Positions 1-6,929 of a stretch of DNA of 8,087 bases are shown here, one piece after another (the first letter of the stretch is position 1; every line of letters begins with the position of its first letter). Both the position numbers and the translations under genes were made by a program. The DNA lies in the NCBI GenBank assembly GCA_016926765.1, contig JAFGNY010000006.1, positions 1-8,087 on the forward strand. The letters are read 5' to 3'. The notes under the pieces are model-generated. The model was not told where the DNA came from, did no database searches, and was given only the letters and a program-made list of their open reading frames with translations. The DNA is from Bacteroidales bacterium (GTDB lineage Bacteria; Bacteroidota; Bacteroidia; Bacteroidales; FEN-979).

Positions 1-226
1 AAAAGAGGTCTCCCTGCCTAAAAAGGAGTTTGAACTGCTGTATTTCCTGGCTTCCAGTCCTAATAAAGTGTTATCCCGCGATGAGATCTTCTCCTCCGTG
101 TGGGGAGACGATGTGGTGGTGGGCGACCGGACCATCGATGTTCACATCCGTCGTATCAGGGAACGTCTGAATCTCGATACCATCCGGACGATCAAAGGAG
201 TCGGGTATAAATTTGAAGGCACATGA
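1..226 (+). CDS. Response regulator, OmpR/PhoB family, C-terminal DNA-binding domain (5' end cut by window)
   Basis: Reading from base 2 gives 74 residues and a TGA stop at 224-226. They form a winged-helix (Trans_reg_C) domain. Visible parts are the KKEFELLYFLA helix, SRDEIFSSVWGDD, the recognition-helix signature VGDRTIDVHIRRIRERL, and the C-terminal hairpin IKGVGYKFEG. These are hallmarks of the OmpR/PhoB class of transcription factors, which bind DNA as dimers after phosphorylation of a receiver aspartate. The receiver domain lies upstream, outside the window. The stop codon overlaps the start of the histidine kinase (ATGA), so the two are almost certainly co-translated partners. The target genes cannot be told from this fragment. 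Confidence 0.93.
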   Translation, partial: KEVSLPKKEFELLYFLASSPNKVLSRDEIFSSVWGDDVVVGDRTIDVHIRRIRERLNLDTIRTIKGVGYKFEGT

Positions 227-1278
227 AGTACCATGAGCCACGGCTGATCTCTATGGCAATGGCCATCGTGGTTACAGGAATTTATGTCATCCTGTTCATC
301 CTGGGAGCCCTCATTATATCACCTGATTCATTTCACCACTTTTATACAACCACATATTTACTCCTCTCTGCCGCGGTGTTATGTACCCTTGCTTTTCTGA
401 TTTTCCGTTTTACGTTGGATAAATTCATCTACAGCAAGATCCGGCTGATCTACAAATCGATCCACAACGTCAAACGGAAGAAAGATGAAATACAACAACG
501 GCGGATAGATACCCACCTGTTGGACGAGGTCAGCCAGGAGGTGGAAGCGTGGCAGGAAGAGAAGAGCCGGGAAATTGAACAGCTCCGTCAACTGGAACAG
601 TACCGGAGAGAGTTCATCGGAAATGTCTCTCACGAACTCAAAACCCCGCTGTTCAATATCCAGGGGTATGTTCTCACGCTCCTCGACGGAGGCCTTGATG
701 ACAACACGATCAACAAAGAGTATCTTCAGCGGACAGAGAAGAGCATTGAACGGCTGATCCGGATCGTGGATGACCTGGATGAGATTGCCCAGCTGGAGTC
801 GGGGCAGATGCAGTTGAAGATCATTCGCTTTGATATTGTGGCCCTGACGAAAGAGGTGATGGAACTTCTCGAGATGAAAGCACAGAAGAGAGGGATTCGT
901 CTGGTGTGCAGCAAGCAGGAAAAGTCTGTTTTTGTATTGGGAGACCGGGAGAAGATCCGCCAGGTGCTGACGAACCTGCTGGAAAACTCTATTCGCTATG
1001 GCAATAAAAACGGCCGGACCAAGATCAGCTTTTTCGACATGGATGAACATATCCTCACCGAAATTACTGATAACGGCATCGGGATCGAGCCGGAAGAGTT
1101 AACCCGCGTGTTCGAACGGTTCTACCGTGCTCCGCGTGGCAGAGCTTCCTATGCAAAAGGGAAAGGGCTCGGACTTGCCATTGTCAAACACATCCTGGAA
1201 GCCCATCAGGAGACGGTAAACGTCAGAAGCGCCATCGGCGTGGGGACTACCTTCGGTTTCACCCTGAAGAAAGTCTAA
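223..1278 (+). CDS. Membrane sensor histidine kinase (PhoR-like, no obvious sensory domain)
   Basis: This 351-residue kinase is the likely phosphodonor for the response regulator just upstream. Two hydrophobic segments (about residues 10-33 and 43-63) anchor it in the inner membrane, with only about ten residues between them outside the cytoplasm. Residues 64-125 are charged and helical (QEVEAWQEEKSREIEQL) and probably form a signalling coiled coil; I see no clear HAMP or PAS domain. The HisKA H-box is NVSHELKTPL, with phospho-acceptor His137. The HATPase domain has an N-box (NLLENSIRYG, 251-260), a G1 box (DNGIGI, 283-288), an F-box (FERFYRAP, 297-304) and a G2 box (GKGLGLAI, 313-320), so it looks catalytically complete. 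The start at 223 is chosen because it gives the 4-base ATGA overlap with the regulator; in-frame Met codons at residues 11 and 13 would cut into the first membrane helix. The stimulus is unknown. Confidence 0.95.
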   Translation: MKYHEPRLISMAMAIVVTGIYVILFILGALIISPDSFHHFYTTTYLLLSAAVLCTLAFLIFRFTLDKFIYSKIRLIYKSIHNVKRKKDEIQQRRIDTHLLDEVSQEVEAWQEEKSREIEQLRQLEQYRREFIGNVSHELKTPLFNIQGYVLTLLDGGLDDNTINKEYLQRTEKSIERLIRIVDDLDEIAQLESGQMQLKIIRFDIVALTKEVMELLEMKAQKRGIRLVCSKQEKSVFVLGDREKIRQVLTNLLENSIRYGNKNGRTKISFFDMDEHILTEITDNGIGIEPEELTRVFERFYRAPRGRASYAKGKGLGLAIVKHILEAHQETVNVRSAIGVGTTFGFTLKKV

Positions 1279-1287
1279 GGGAAAAGA

Positions 1288-2262
1288 TCAGTTTTTTCGT
1301 TCCGTAGTAAAGATCACCAGGTCGTTCAGTGAATCCCTGTAAGGCGAAGGAGGAAATGCGTTGATCATCCCGAGGGCTTTCTCCCTGAATTCCAGCATCC
1401 GGTTTCTGGCGTAATTCAATCCTCCTGCCTCTTCGACCATCTTCAGCAGCTTTTTCACCCGTAACTGATCGGTATTGTGGTGTTTCACCGTGTTGATGAT
1501 CCAGCTTTTATCCGGAGCTGCGCTGTTGTTCAGCAGGTAGATCAGCGGAAGTGTCATCTTCTGGTCGCGGATATCGATTCCGCTGGGCTTGCCTGTAATG
1601 TTTCCCGACTCATAGTCGAAGAGATCGTCTTTGATCTGGAATGCGATCCCGGTATACTCTCCGAACAGCCTCATCTGTTCAGTCCTTTCCGGATCCGCCC
1701 CGGCGGAAGCCGCTCCCGAGGCGCAGCAGGAGGCAATCAGTGAAGCCGTTTTTTTCCGGATGATTTCATAATAGATCTCCTCCCGGATATCCATTCTCCG
1801 CGCTTTCTCAATCTGAAGCAACTCCCCTTCGCTCATCTCCTGAACCGCCCGTGAAACAATCTTCAGAAGCCCGAATTCCTCTCTCTCCAACGCCAGCAAC
1901 ATCCCCCTCGAGAGAAGAAAATCTCCGACCAGGACAGCGATCTTGTTTTTCCAGAGTGCATTGATCGAAAAGAGTCCCCGGCGCATGTGCGAGTCATCCA
2001 CCACGTCGTCGTGAACCAGGGTGGCCGTATGCAGCATCTCGATCATCGAGGCCGCCACGAAAGTGCTCTCCTTCACCTCCCCGCACACACCGGCCGAGAG
2101 GAAAACAAAAAGCGGACGGATCTGTTTGCCTTTCCGTTTGTAGATATACCGTGTGATGGTATCCAGGAGCAACACCTTGCTCTTCAGGTAGGCTTTGAAT
2201 TTCTGGTCAAAGTCTCGCAGGTCATCAGCTACAGGCGATTTGATCTGATCAAGTGACGTCAC
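1288..2262 (-). CDS. Long-chain polyprenyl diphosphate synthase (IspB/octaprenyl-type)
   Basis: This all-alpha trans-prenyltransferase of 324 residues extends FPP or GGPP with isopentenyl diphosphate to make the side-chain precursor of a quinone, in this kind of organism menaquinone. Signatures in order: GKQIRP (45-50), which binds IPP; the first aspartate-rich motif DDVVD (85-89) followed by RRG (94-96); GEL near 146-148; and the second aspartate-rich motif KDDLFDY (211-217). The IspB-like context HTATLVHDDVVD has small or polar residues (Ala80, Thr81) at positions -5 and -4 before the first motif. FPP and GGPP synthases usually have bulky aromatic residues there, so a long chain is inferred; exact length is not predictable. 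The start is GTG at 2262, as no in-frame ATG occurs before Met73 and the conserved N-terminus needs this start. The gene runs convergent to the histidine kinase with nine bases between their stops. Confidence 0.93.
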   Translation of the reverse strand: MTSLDQIKSPVADDLRDFDQKFKAYLKSKVLLLDTITRYIYKRKGKQIRPLFVFLSAGVCGEVKESTFVAASMIEMLHTATLVHDDVVDDSHMRRGLFSINALWKNKIAVLVGDFLLSRGMLLALEREEFGLLKIVSRAVQEMSEGELLQIEKARRMDIREEIYYEIIRKKTASLIASCCASGAASAGADPERTEQMRLFGEYTGIAFQIKDDLFDYESGNITGKPSGIDIRDQKMTLPLIYLLNNSAAPDKSWIINTVKHHNTDQLRVKKLLKMVEEAGGLNYARNRMLEFREKALGMINAFPPSPYRDSLNDLVIFTTERKN

Positions 2263-2280
2263 AACGGGATGATTGGAGGA

Positions 2281-2288
2281 TAAAATTA
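2281..2288 (-). promoter_or_regulatory. Candidate Bacteroidota-type -7 element for the polyprenyl synthase
   Basis: On the minus strand this reads TAATTTTA, close to the Bacteroidota -7 consensus TAnnTTTG (only the final G is missing). It lies about 20 bases before the GTG start. I see no convincing TTTG at the expected -33 spacing, so this is weak. Confidence 0.2.
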
Positions 2289-2333
2289 CACCTTTTTCAA
2301 CAGGTTGTTGTAGGTTAATCGGCAGAAAAGTGA

Positions 2334-2341
2334 CAATTTTG
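2334..2341 (+). promoter_or_regulatory. Candidate Bacteroidota-type -7 element for the radical SAM unit
   Basis: The sequence CAATTTTG matches TAnnTTTG except for the first base and lies 18 bases before the ATG at 2360. TTG triplets at 2305-2310 could serve as a -33 element, but the 23-base spacer is slightly long. It sits in the 97-base divergent region shared with the polyprenyl synthase, where a promoter is needed for this direction. Confidence 0.25.
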
Positions 2342-2359
2342 CCCCGCTAACATCAACCC

Positions 2360-3139
2360 ATGGCCGGTTTTCTGTTTCATGAAGTGGTATTCGGGCCGGT
2401 ACGCAGCCGGCGGCTCGGGCTCTCCCTGGGGATCAACCTGTTGCCCATTCATTCGAAATATTGCTCCTTCAACTGTATCTACTGTGAATGCGGATGGACC
2501 CCCCGCCATACCGGAGAGAGGCCAACCCTGCCTTCACGCGAAGAGGTAAGGTGGTACCTGGAGAAACAGTTGAAGCAACTGGCTTCAGAGGATTACCTGC
2601 CCGATGCCATCACCTATGCAGGCAATGGGGAGCCGACGATCCATCCCGACTTTCCCCTGATTGTCGACGACACCATCGCTCTCCGCGATGAGCTGGCCCC
2701 CGAAGCCAGGGTGACGGTACTGTCTAATGCCAGCATGCTGCATCAGGAAGAGGTCTTCGACGCGTTGCTGAAACTCGATAACAACATCCAGAAACTCGAT
2801 GGCGGCACCAACCGCATCTTTCACCTGATGAACCACCCGTTGACAGACCTGACTCTCGACCGGGTGGTGGCCGACCTGAAACGTTTCCGGGGCGAAGTCA
2901 TCATCCAGACGATGTTCCTGCGGGGCCATTTCCGTGGCCAGCCGGTCGACAATACAACGGAAGAAGAGGTAGCGGCCTGGATTGAAAAGCTGACAGAGAT
3001 CAGACCAAAATCGGTGATGATCTATCCGGTAGCGCGAGCCACTCCGGTCCATGACCTCGAAAAAATTCCTATCTTTGAATTGGAAAAAATAGCAGAAAAG
3101 GTAAAGGGGGCAGGGATCAGGGTGGAGGTGTATCAATGA
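2360..3139 (+). CDS. Radical SAM protein, TYW1-like COG0731 type, function unknown
   Basis: A cytoplasmic 259-residue protein that should bind a [4Fe-4S] cluster and S-adenosylmethionine to generate a 5'-deoxyadenosyl radical. The cluster motif is CSFNCIYC, with Cys35, Cys39 and Cys42 in CxxxCxxC spacing. It is preceded by the family signature FGPVRSRRLGLSLGIN (11-26). The SAM-binding 'GGE'-like strand is YAGNGEPTIHPDF (86-98), and VLSNASML (120-127) is the following strand. This signature belongs to COG0731, named after wyosine tRNA synthetases, but bacterial members have no established role and no wybutosine pathway is expected here. There is no extra C-terminal cysteine cluster for a second iron-sulfur centre. 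An in-frame TAA lies just before the ATG at 2360, fixing the N-terminus. The stop overlaps the next gene's start (ATGA). The substrate is unknown. Confidence 0.88.
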   Translation: MAGFLFHEVVFGPVRSRRLGLSLGINLLPIHSKYCSFNCIYCECGWTPRHTGERPTLPSREEVRWYLEKQLKQLASEDYLPDAITYAGNGEPTIHPDFPLIVDDTIALRDELAPEARVTVLSNASMLHQEEVFDALLKLDNNIQKLDGGTNRIFHLMNHPLTDLTLDRVVADLKRFRGEVIIQTMFLRGHFRGQPVDNTTEEEVAAWIEKLTEIRPKSVMIYPVARATPVHDLEKIPIFELEKIAEKVKGAGIRVEVYQ

Positions 3140-3540
3140 CTTTTTACTATCCCGCAAAAATATGGCTGGCCTTCGGGGAAACCTTCGAGGGAAATCAGAA
3201 GATTATCGACTGGTTGATCAAGAACGGGTATCCTGAAGTTGCTGCTTTATCCCATGCCATGCGTGGAAGTGACGAGGCGTTCTCGTGGCTGATGGGCAAC
3301 GGGTTTCTTCACCTGGCAGCCCTCGACAGCGCGGTGACCTCGGAGGATCCCAAGGCCTACGAGTGGTTACGGGCCAACAAGCATCTTTTTCTGATTGTGT
3401 TCGCTGATGCCTGTAAGGGACAGCCGGCTGCGATTGCCTGGTTCAGGAAGCACAAACTGGATGCCTTCCTGATGATTGCAGGGAAGATCAAGAAATTTTG
3501 TGACAGCCAGACCTTTGACTACCACAAAAAACAGTTTTAA
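3136..3540 (+). CDS. Unrecognised 134-residue protein of four tandem ~25-residue helical repeats
   Basis: I do not recognise the family. The protein is built of repeats beginning at Trp26, Trp51, Trp77 and Trp102 (spacing 25, 26, 25). A consensus is W-L-x-x-N-G-x-x-x-x-A-A-L-x-x-A-x-x-G-x-x-x-A-x-x: compare WLIKNGYPEVAALSHAMRGS with WLMGNGFLHLAALDSAVTSE. The third and fourth copies are more divergent (WLRANKHLFLIVFADACKG; WFRKHKLDAFLMIAGK), and residues 12-25 look like a half repeat. Alternating hydrophobic and charged positions suggest two short helices per unit, so a small alpha-solenoid used for binding a partner is a reasonable guess. There is no signal peptide or membrane helix. The start overlaps the radical SAM stop (ATGA), so the two are co-translated and may work together. 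The period does not fit TPR (34), ankyrin (33) or Sel1 (36). Confidence 0.8.
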   Translation: MTFYYPAKIWLAFGETFEGNQKIIDWLIKNGYPEVAALSHAMRGSDEAFSWLMGNGFLHLAALDSAVTSEDPKAYEWLRANKHLFLIVFADACKGQPAAIAWFRKHKLDAFLMIAGKIKKFCDSQTFDYHKKQF

Positions 3541-3544
3541 GTCC

Positions 3545-3583
3545 CAGGATTTAGAACCTGAGCGAAGCTTTAGCTACACTTCG
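3545..3583. terminator. Weak hairpins in the short convergent junction
   Basis: Only 29 bases separate the stops of the repeat-protein gene and nrdJ. Two short inverted repeats lie here: CAGG/CCTG (3545-3548 with 3557-3560) and CGAAG/CTTCG (3563-3567 with 3579-3583), the second running through the nrdJ stop codon. Neither is followed directly by a good T-run in either direction, so these are poor candidates for factor-independent terminators. Confidence 0.2.
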
Positions 3584-6251
3584 AGTAGTCGCAATTGCGG
3601 CATCGTACGCACCCCTCTTCATAAACCAGGGCATTTTTCTCGTGGCATTGGGGGCAGTCGCGTTCGGCCGCTGTGGTTCCGTCGGGGATGAATTTTTTGA
3701 GCGCACGCTCCACGCCGTTTTTCCAGGTGTTGATCGAATCCGTTTCGAAATGGAGTTTCGAGATCAGGTTCACCACAAATGGCAGGGGCATCCCGTGCCG
3801 GAGGATCCCTGAGATCAGTTTGGCGTAGTTCCAGTATTCTTTGTCGAACGACCGGGAAAGCCCTTCGATGATGATCTTGTATCCCTGCCGGTCTTCAAAC
3901 TGGAAATCGTACCGCGATTTGGAGTCGTTGAGGCGGTTTTTGACGATCCACCCTTTTTGAACCCAGGTGGGAATCCAGAAGTCGTCGGCAAGGCCGGTAA
4001 AGATCTCATAAGGCCGTCCGTCGAGAAGACCGACTACGGCCACCCATTTTTCCTTGTCGTTCTGGAACCTGACGATTTCGGCCTCCAGCTTTTCGGGCCG
4101 GTGCGGAGCGCGGGTTTCCCTGAATTCGGAGACATCTTCTTTCTCTTTCTTTGGCTCATTGTTCACCAGGACGCCGGAGCGTGAGCCATCGCGGTAGACC
4201 GTCATCCCCTTGCAGCCACTTTTCCAGGCGGTTTCGTAGATCGTGCCGATTAGCTCCTGGGGTGTATCAGCCGGCACATTGACAGTCACACTGATGGAGT
4301 GATCCACCCATTTCTGGACAGCGCCCTGCATCTTGACTTTGGCCAGCCAGTCGATGTCGTTGGCTGTTGCCCGGTGGAAGGGAGATTTCTGAATGATCTG
4401 CTGGAGGTGTTCGTCATCCATATGCGTTACATCCTCCACTTTGTAGCCGGCCGTTTCGAGCCAGGTGACGAAGTTGTGGTGAAACACATTGTACTCCTCC
4501 CAGGTATCTCCTACTTCATCGGTAAAGGTAACGACCACGTTTTTATCGTTGGGGTTTACCTTCCGGCGGCGTTTGTAGGAGACGGCAAATACCGGTTCCA
4601 GTCCCGAAGTGGTTTGGGTCAGGATACTGACGGAGCCGGTTGGAGCGATGGTCAGCATGGCGATATTCCTCCGGCCAAAGTTCACCATATCCTCGTATAC
4701 ATCGGGAGCCGCTTCGCGGATACGGCCCAGGAAGGGATTGTGCTTCTCCCGTTCAGCGTCGTAAAGAGGGAAAGGGCCTCTCTCCCTGGCCATAATGACC
4801 GAAGAGCGATAGGTTTCAATCGTCAGGATCTTGTGTACCTCCACCGAGAAATCGATGGCTTCGTCTGAGCCGTAGCGGGTTCCCAGGGCTGCCAGCATAT
4901 CGCCTTCGGCGGTAATGCCGAAACCTGTACGCCTGCCCTGCATCGCTTTTTCCCTGATGTTGAGCCACAGCGTCCGTTCACGTGCTTTGATCTCTTCGAT
5001 TTCAGGGTCAGCTTCAATCTTCTGCAGGATCTTATCCACCTTTTCAAGCTCCAGGTCGATGAGGTCATCCATGATCCGCTGCGCTTTGTGGACATGTTCA
5101 ATGAAGAGGCCGGAGTTGAAAAAGGCATCCCGGGTAAAAGGATTTTCAACGTAACTGTAAAGGTTGATGGCAAGCAGACGGCAGGAGTCATATGGACACA
5201 GAGGGATCTCCCCGCACGGATTGGTGGAGACCGTTTTAAATCCCAGGTCGGCATAGCAGTCGGGAAGGGATTCCCGGCGGATCGTATCCCAGAAAAGAAT
5301 TCCGGGTTCGGCCGATTTCCATGCATTGTAAACGATTTTTTCCCAGAGTTCGCGGGCCCTAATTTTCCTGGTAATCGTCGGCTCTTTGGATTCAACAGGA
5401 TATTTTTGTGTGAATTCTGTGTCATCAACAACGGCTCTCATAAAGTCGTCGGTGATCTTCACAGAGATATTGGCTCCGGTTACCTTTCCTGTTTCGAGCT
5501 TGGCGTCGATAAAATGCTCCGAATCCGGATGCACTACTGAGATGCTGAGCATCAGCGCTCCCCTTCTCCCCTCCTGGGCCACCTCGCGGGTGGAGTTGGA
5601 ATACCGTTCCATGAAAGGCACTATTCCGGTAGAGGTGAGGGCGCTGTTTTTCACCATACTGTGTTTCGGCCGGATATGTGACAGATCGTGGCCCACACCA
5701 CCCCGGCGTTTCATCAGCTGAACCTGCTCTTCATCTGTCTTCATGATGCCGCCGTAAGAGTCGGCTAACCCGTCGTTCCCAATCACGAAACAGTTGGAAA
5801 GAGATCCTATCTGGAACGTATTGCCAATCCCGGCCATCGGGCTTCCCTGGGGAATGATGTACTTAAAATTCTGCAGCAACCCAAAGATCTCCTCTTCACT
5901 CATCGGATTCGGATAACGCTTTTCAATTCGCGCCACCTCACCGGCAATCCGGTGGTGCATATCGTCAGGCGTAAGTTCATAAAGATTTCCGTCTGAATCT
6001 TTCAGAGCATATTTGTTGGCCCACACATTGGCGGCCAGGCTGTCTCCTTTAAAGTAAACCGTAGATTTGGCAACAACTTCGTCAAATGAATATTTTTTTA
6101 AAACAGGTGCACTCTTCATTTCCGTCCCTTTTGTGTCCCTCAACTGCAAGTCATCCGCTGTCACTTTCGGCCTGATTCTCTTGTTCAATACCTCATTGTA
6201 ATAGGGTATTTCTGTTTGCTGTTGTGTATTGACGAGTGGAGTCTCTTCCAT
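3570..6251 (-). CDS. nrdJ: Class II (adenosylcobalamin-dependent) ribonucleoside-diphosphate reductase
   Basis: This 893-residue enzyme reduces ribonucleotides to deoxyribonucleotides in the cytoplasm using a radical made from vitamin B12 coenzyme, with or without oxygen. Catalytic residues are visible: NPCGE (344-348) holds Asn344, the thiyl-radical Cys346 and Glu348. Cys154 (in LSNCFV) and Cys357 would be the reducing pair, and the spacing of 11 from Cys346 to Cys357 matches Thermotoga NrdJ. APTGS lies at 536-540, and GMTVYRDGSRSG (682-693) ends the catalytic barrel. Residues about 715-830 fit the TSCPD-type domain of NrdJ, including GLLDGRPYEIF. The C-terminus is a cysteine ribbon (Cys866, 869, 881, 884, 887, 892), thought to pass electrons to the active site. 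I see no ATP-cone at the N-terminus. The ATG at 6251 is the start; residues 1-50 are poorly conserved, so a later start such as Met45 is possible but less likely. Alone on its strand, it appears to be its own transcription unit or follows the YhbP gene. Confidence 0.96.
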   Translation of the reverse strand: MEETPLVNTQQQTEIPYYNEVLNKRIRPKVTADDLQLRDTKGTEMKSAPVLKKYSFDEVVAKSTVYFKGDSLAANVWANKYALKDSDGNLYELTPDDMHHRIAGEVARIEKRYPNPMSEEEIFGLLQNFKYIIPQGSPMAGIGNTFQIGSLSNCFVIGNDGLADSYGGIMKTDEEQVQLMKRRGGVGHDLSHIRPKHSMVKNSALTSTGIVPFMERYSNSTREVAQEGRRGALMLSISVVHPDSEHFIDAKLETGKVTGANISVKITDDFMRAVVDDTEFTQKYPVESKEPTITRKIRARELWEKIVYNAWKSAEPGILFWDTIRRESLPDCYADLGFKTVSTNPCGEIPLCPYDSCRLLAINLYSYVENPFTRDAFFNSGLFIEHVHKAQRIMDDLIDLELEKVDKILQKIEADPEIEEIKARERTLWLNIREKAMQGRRTGFGITAEGDMLAALGTRYGSDEAIDFSVEVHKILTIETYRSSVIMARERGPFPLYDAEREKHNPFLGRIREAAPDVYEDMVNFGRRNIAMLTIAPTGSVSILTQTTSGLEPVFAVSYKRRRKVNPNDKNVVVTFTDEVGDTWEEYNVFHHNFVTWLETAGYKVEDVTHMDDEHLQQIIQKSPFHRATANDIDWLAKVKMQGAVQKWVDHSISVTVNVPADTPQELIGTIYETAWKSGCKGMTVYRDGSRSGVLVNNEPKKEKEDVSEFRETRAPHRPEKLEAEIVRFQNDKEKWVAVVGLLDGRPYEIFTGLADDFWIPTWVQKGWIVKNRLNDSKSRYDFQFEDRQGYKIIIEGLSRSFDKEYWNYAKLISGILRHGMPLPFVVNLISKLHFETDSINTWKNGVERALKKFIPDGTTAAERDCPQCHEKNALVYEEGCVRCRNCDYSKCS

Positions 6252-6490
6252 TAACCAACCTGTTTGAGTAAGTTCTACTAACTAATTGAATGAACTGGTC
6301 TGTTCTTTAAATAAAAATCCCTGGAGAGATAATTTTCTGGTGCAATATACTACGAAGAAACGTTTTTGGAGGGGAATACTTATTAACAGAAACAGGCAGG
6401 TAAACCCTAAATGTTTGACTTAAAAAATTTTAGATCGTAATAAGTCATTTTTTGTTTTCGACAATATTTATCTTTCTCATTTTCAGAAAC
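6252..6490. other. AT-rich intergenic region upstream of nrdJ
   Basis: The longest non-coding stretch in the window, 239 bases, clearly richer in A+T than the genes around it. It must hold the end of the YhbP-like transcript and probably the nrdJ promoter and leader. I see no convincing -33/-7 pair; the best partial -7 match on the minus strand is TATATTGC near 6340. I find no cobalamin riboswitch B12 box and no paired NrdR boxes. An inverted repeat at 6416-6447 is listed separately. Confidence 0.6.
6416..6447. repeat. Perfect 7-bp inverted repeat TGACTTA-N18-TAAGTCA upstream of nrdJ
   Basis: TGACTTA (6416-6422) pairs exactly with TAAGTCA (6441-6447) across an 18-base AT-rich spacer. Read on the plus strand it is followed by ATTTTTTGTTTT, which resembles a weak terminator pointing away from nrdJ, where no gene reads. 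Read on the minus strand no T-run follows, so it is not a good terminator for the YhbP-like gene. It could be an operator, but a chance match in AT-rich DNA is quite possible. Confidence 0.35.
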
Positions 6491-6928
6491 TTATCCCGAA
6501 TTGCGCCACAGTAGCTTCTTTCCGAAGCCCAACCGGTTATCCGTAAGTTTCAGGATGGTGGGTTCCACCCCCCAGAGATGGAGTTTTGTCATGCGTGCGA
6601 CAGGAAAATTTTTCAGGTAAACCCGTCTGGCCTCCCTGAGCTCCTCACCGGCAAGCAGTCGCATCGGTCCGGCAAACTGAATTCCCCTGATCTTCCCGGT
6701 AACCTTCGTCTCCAGGGCAATGGTGCCGGCAACCGGTCCTTCCCCTCCGTCGGTGAAATCCTCAATATGCCGGGTATCCGGATCGGAGGTAAACACAAAA
6801 AGGTTTCGTTCGGGAAGGTAACAATAGAAGCAGGAGCAGCACCAGGGGATGTTATTCCGGCTCACCGCCAGGGTTAGCACATGGTGTTCACTGATAAAGG
6901 AGAGAATCGTCTGATCAACCGGTTTCAT
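6491..6928 (-). CDS. YhbP-like (UPF0306) protein, PNPOx/flavin-reductase-like split barrel
   Basis: A 145-residue cytoplasmic protein resembling Escherichia coli YhbP. Shared features are the N-terminal pattern SEHHVLTLAV, TRHIEDF, an AGTI strand, KIRGIQFAG followed by the acidic stretch GEELREARRVYLKNFPVARM, and the C-terminal LTDNRLGFGKKLLW. The family has a split beta-barrel fold like pyridoxamine-phosphate oxidase and FMN-binding proteins, but no reaction is established. I chose the ATG at 6928, one base after the stop of the outer membrane protein gene, because it lines up with the YhbP N-terminus to within a residue. A TTG at 6940 would add four residues and overlap that gene by 11 bases. 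Unusually, residues 29-37 read WCCSCFYCY, four cysteines in seven residues, where YhbP as I remember it has WCANAFYLF. The position suggests co-transcription with the upstream barrel gene. Confidence 0.88.
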   Translation of the reverse strand: MKPVDQTILSFISEHHVLTLAVSRNNIPWCCSCFYCYLPERNLFVFTSDPDTRHIEDFTDGGEGPVAGTIALETKVTGKIRGIQFAGPMRLLAGEELREARRVYLKNFPVARMTKLHLWGVEPTILKLTDNRLGFGKKLLWRNSG

Positions 6929-6929
6929 C

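Noticed and set aside
379..1050. 223-residue open frame on the minus strand inside the histidine kinase
   Set aside because: It is antisense to a complete kinase with all its motifs. Its protein shows no recognisable domain, as expected of a mirror frame.
1279..1287. Terminator between the histidine kinase and the polyprenyl synthase
   Set aside because: Only nine bases separate the two stops. A T-run follows at 1291-1296, but no stable hairpin precedes it.
3476..3691. 71-residue plus-strand frame crossing the convergent junction
   Set aside because: It overlaps the ends of two well-supported genes and shows only low-complexity Arg/Ser-rich sequence.
4299..4868. 189-residue plus-strand open frame inside nrdJ (and similar frames at 3957-4184, 5088-5540 and 5386-5721)
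   Set aside because: All lie antisense to conserved NrdJ sequence and have no protein features of their own.
6445..6480. Minus-strand mini-frame of 11 codons (MRKINIVENKK) upstream of nrdJ
   Set aside because: It is too short and AT-rich to separate from chance, and no ribosome binding site or conservation can be shown.
6252..6490. Cobalamin riboswitch or NrdR box pair upstream of nrdJ
   Set aside because: No B12-box sequence was found. ATATTG-containing stretches match the NrdR consensus in only one half and are about 120 bases apart, not the usual close pair.
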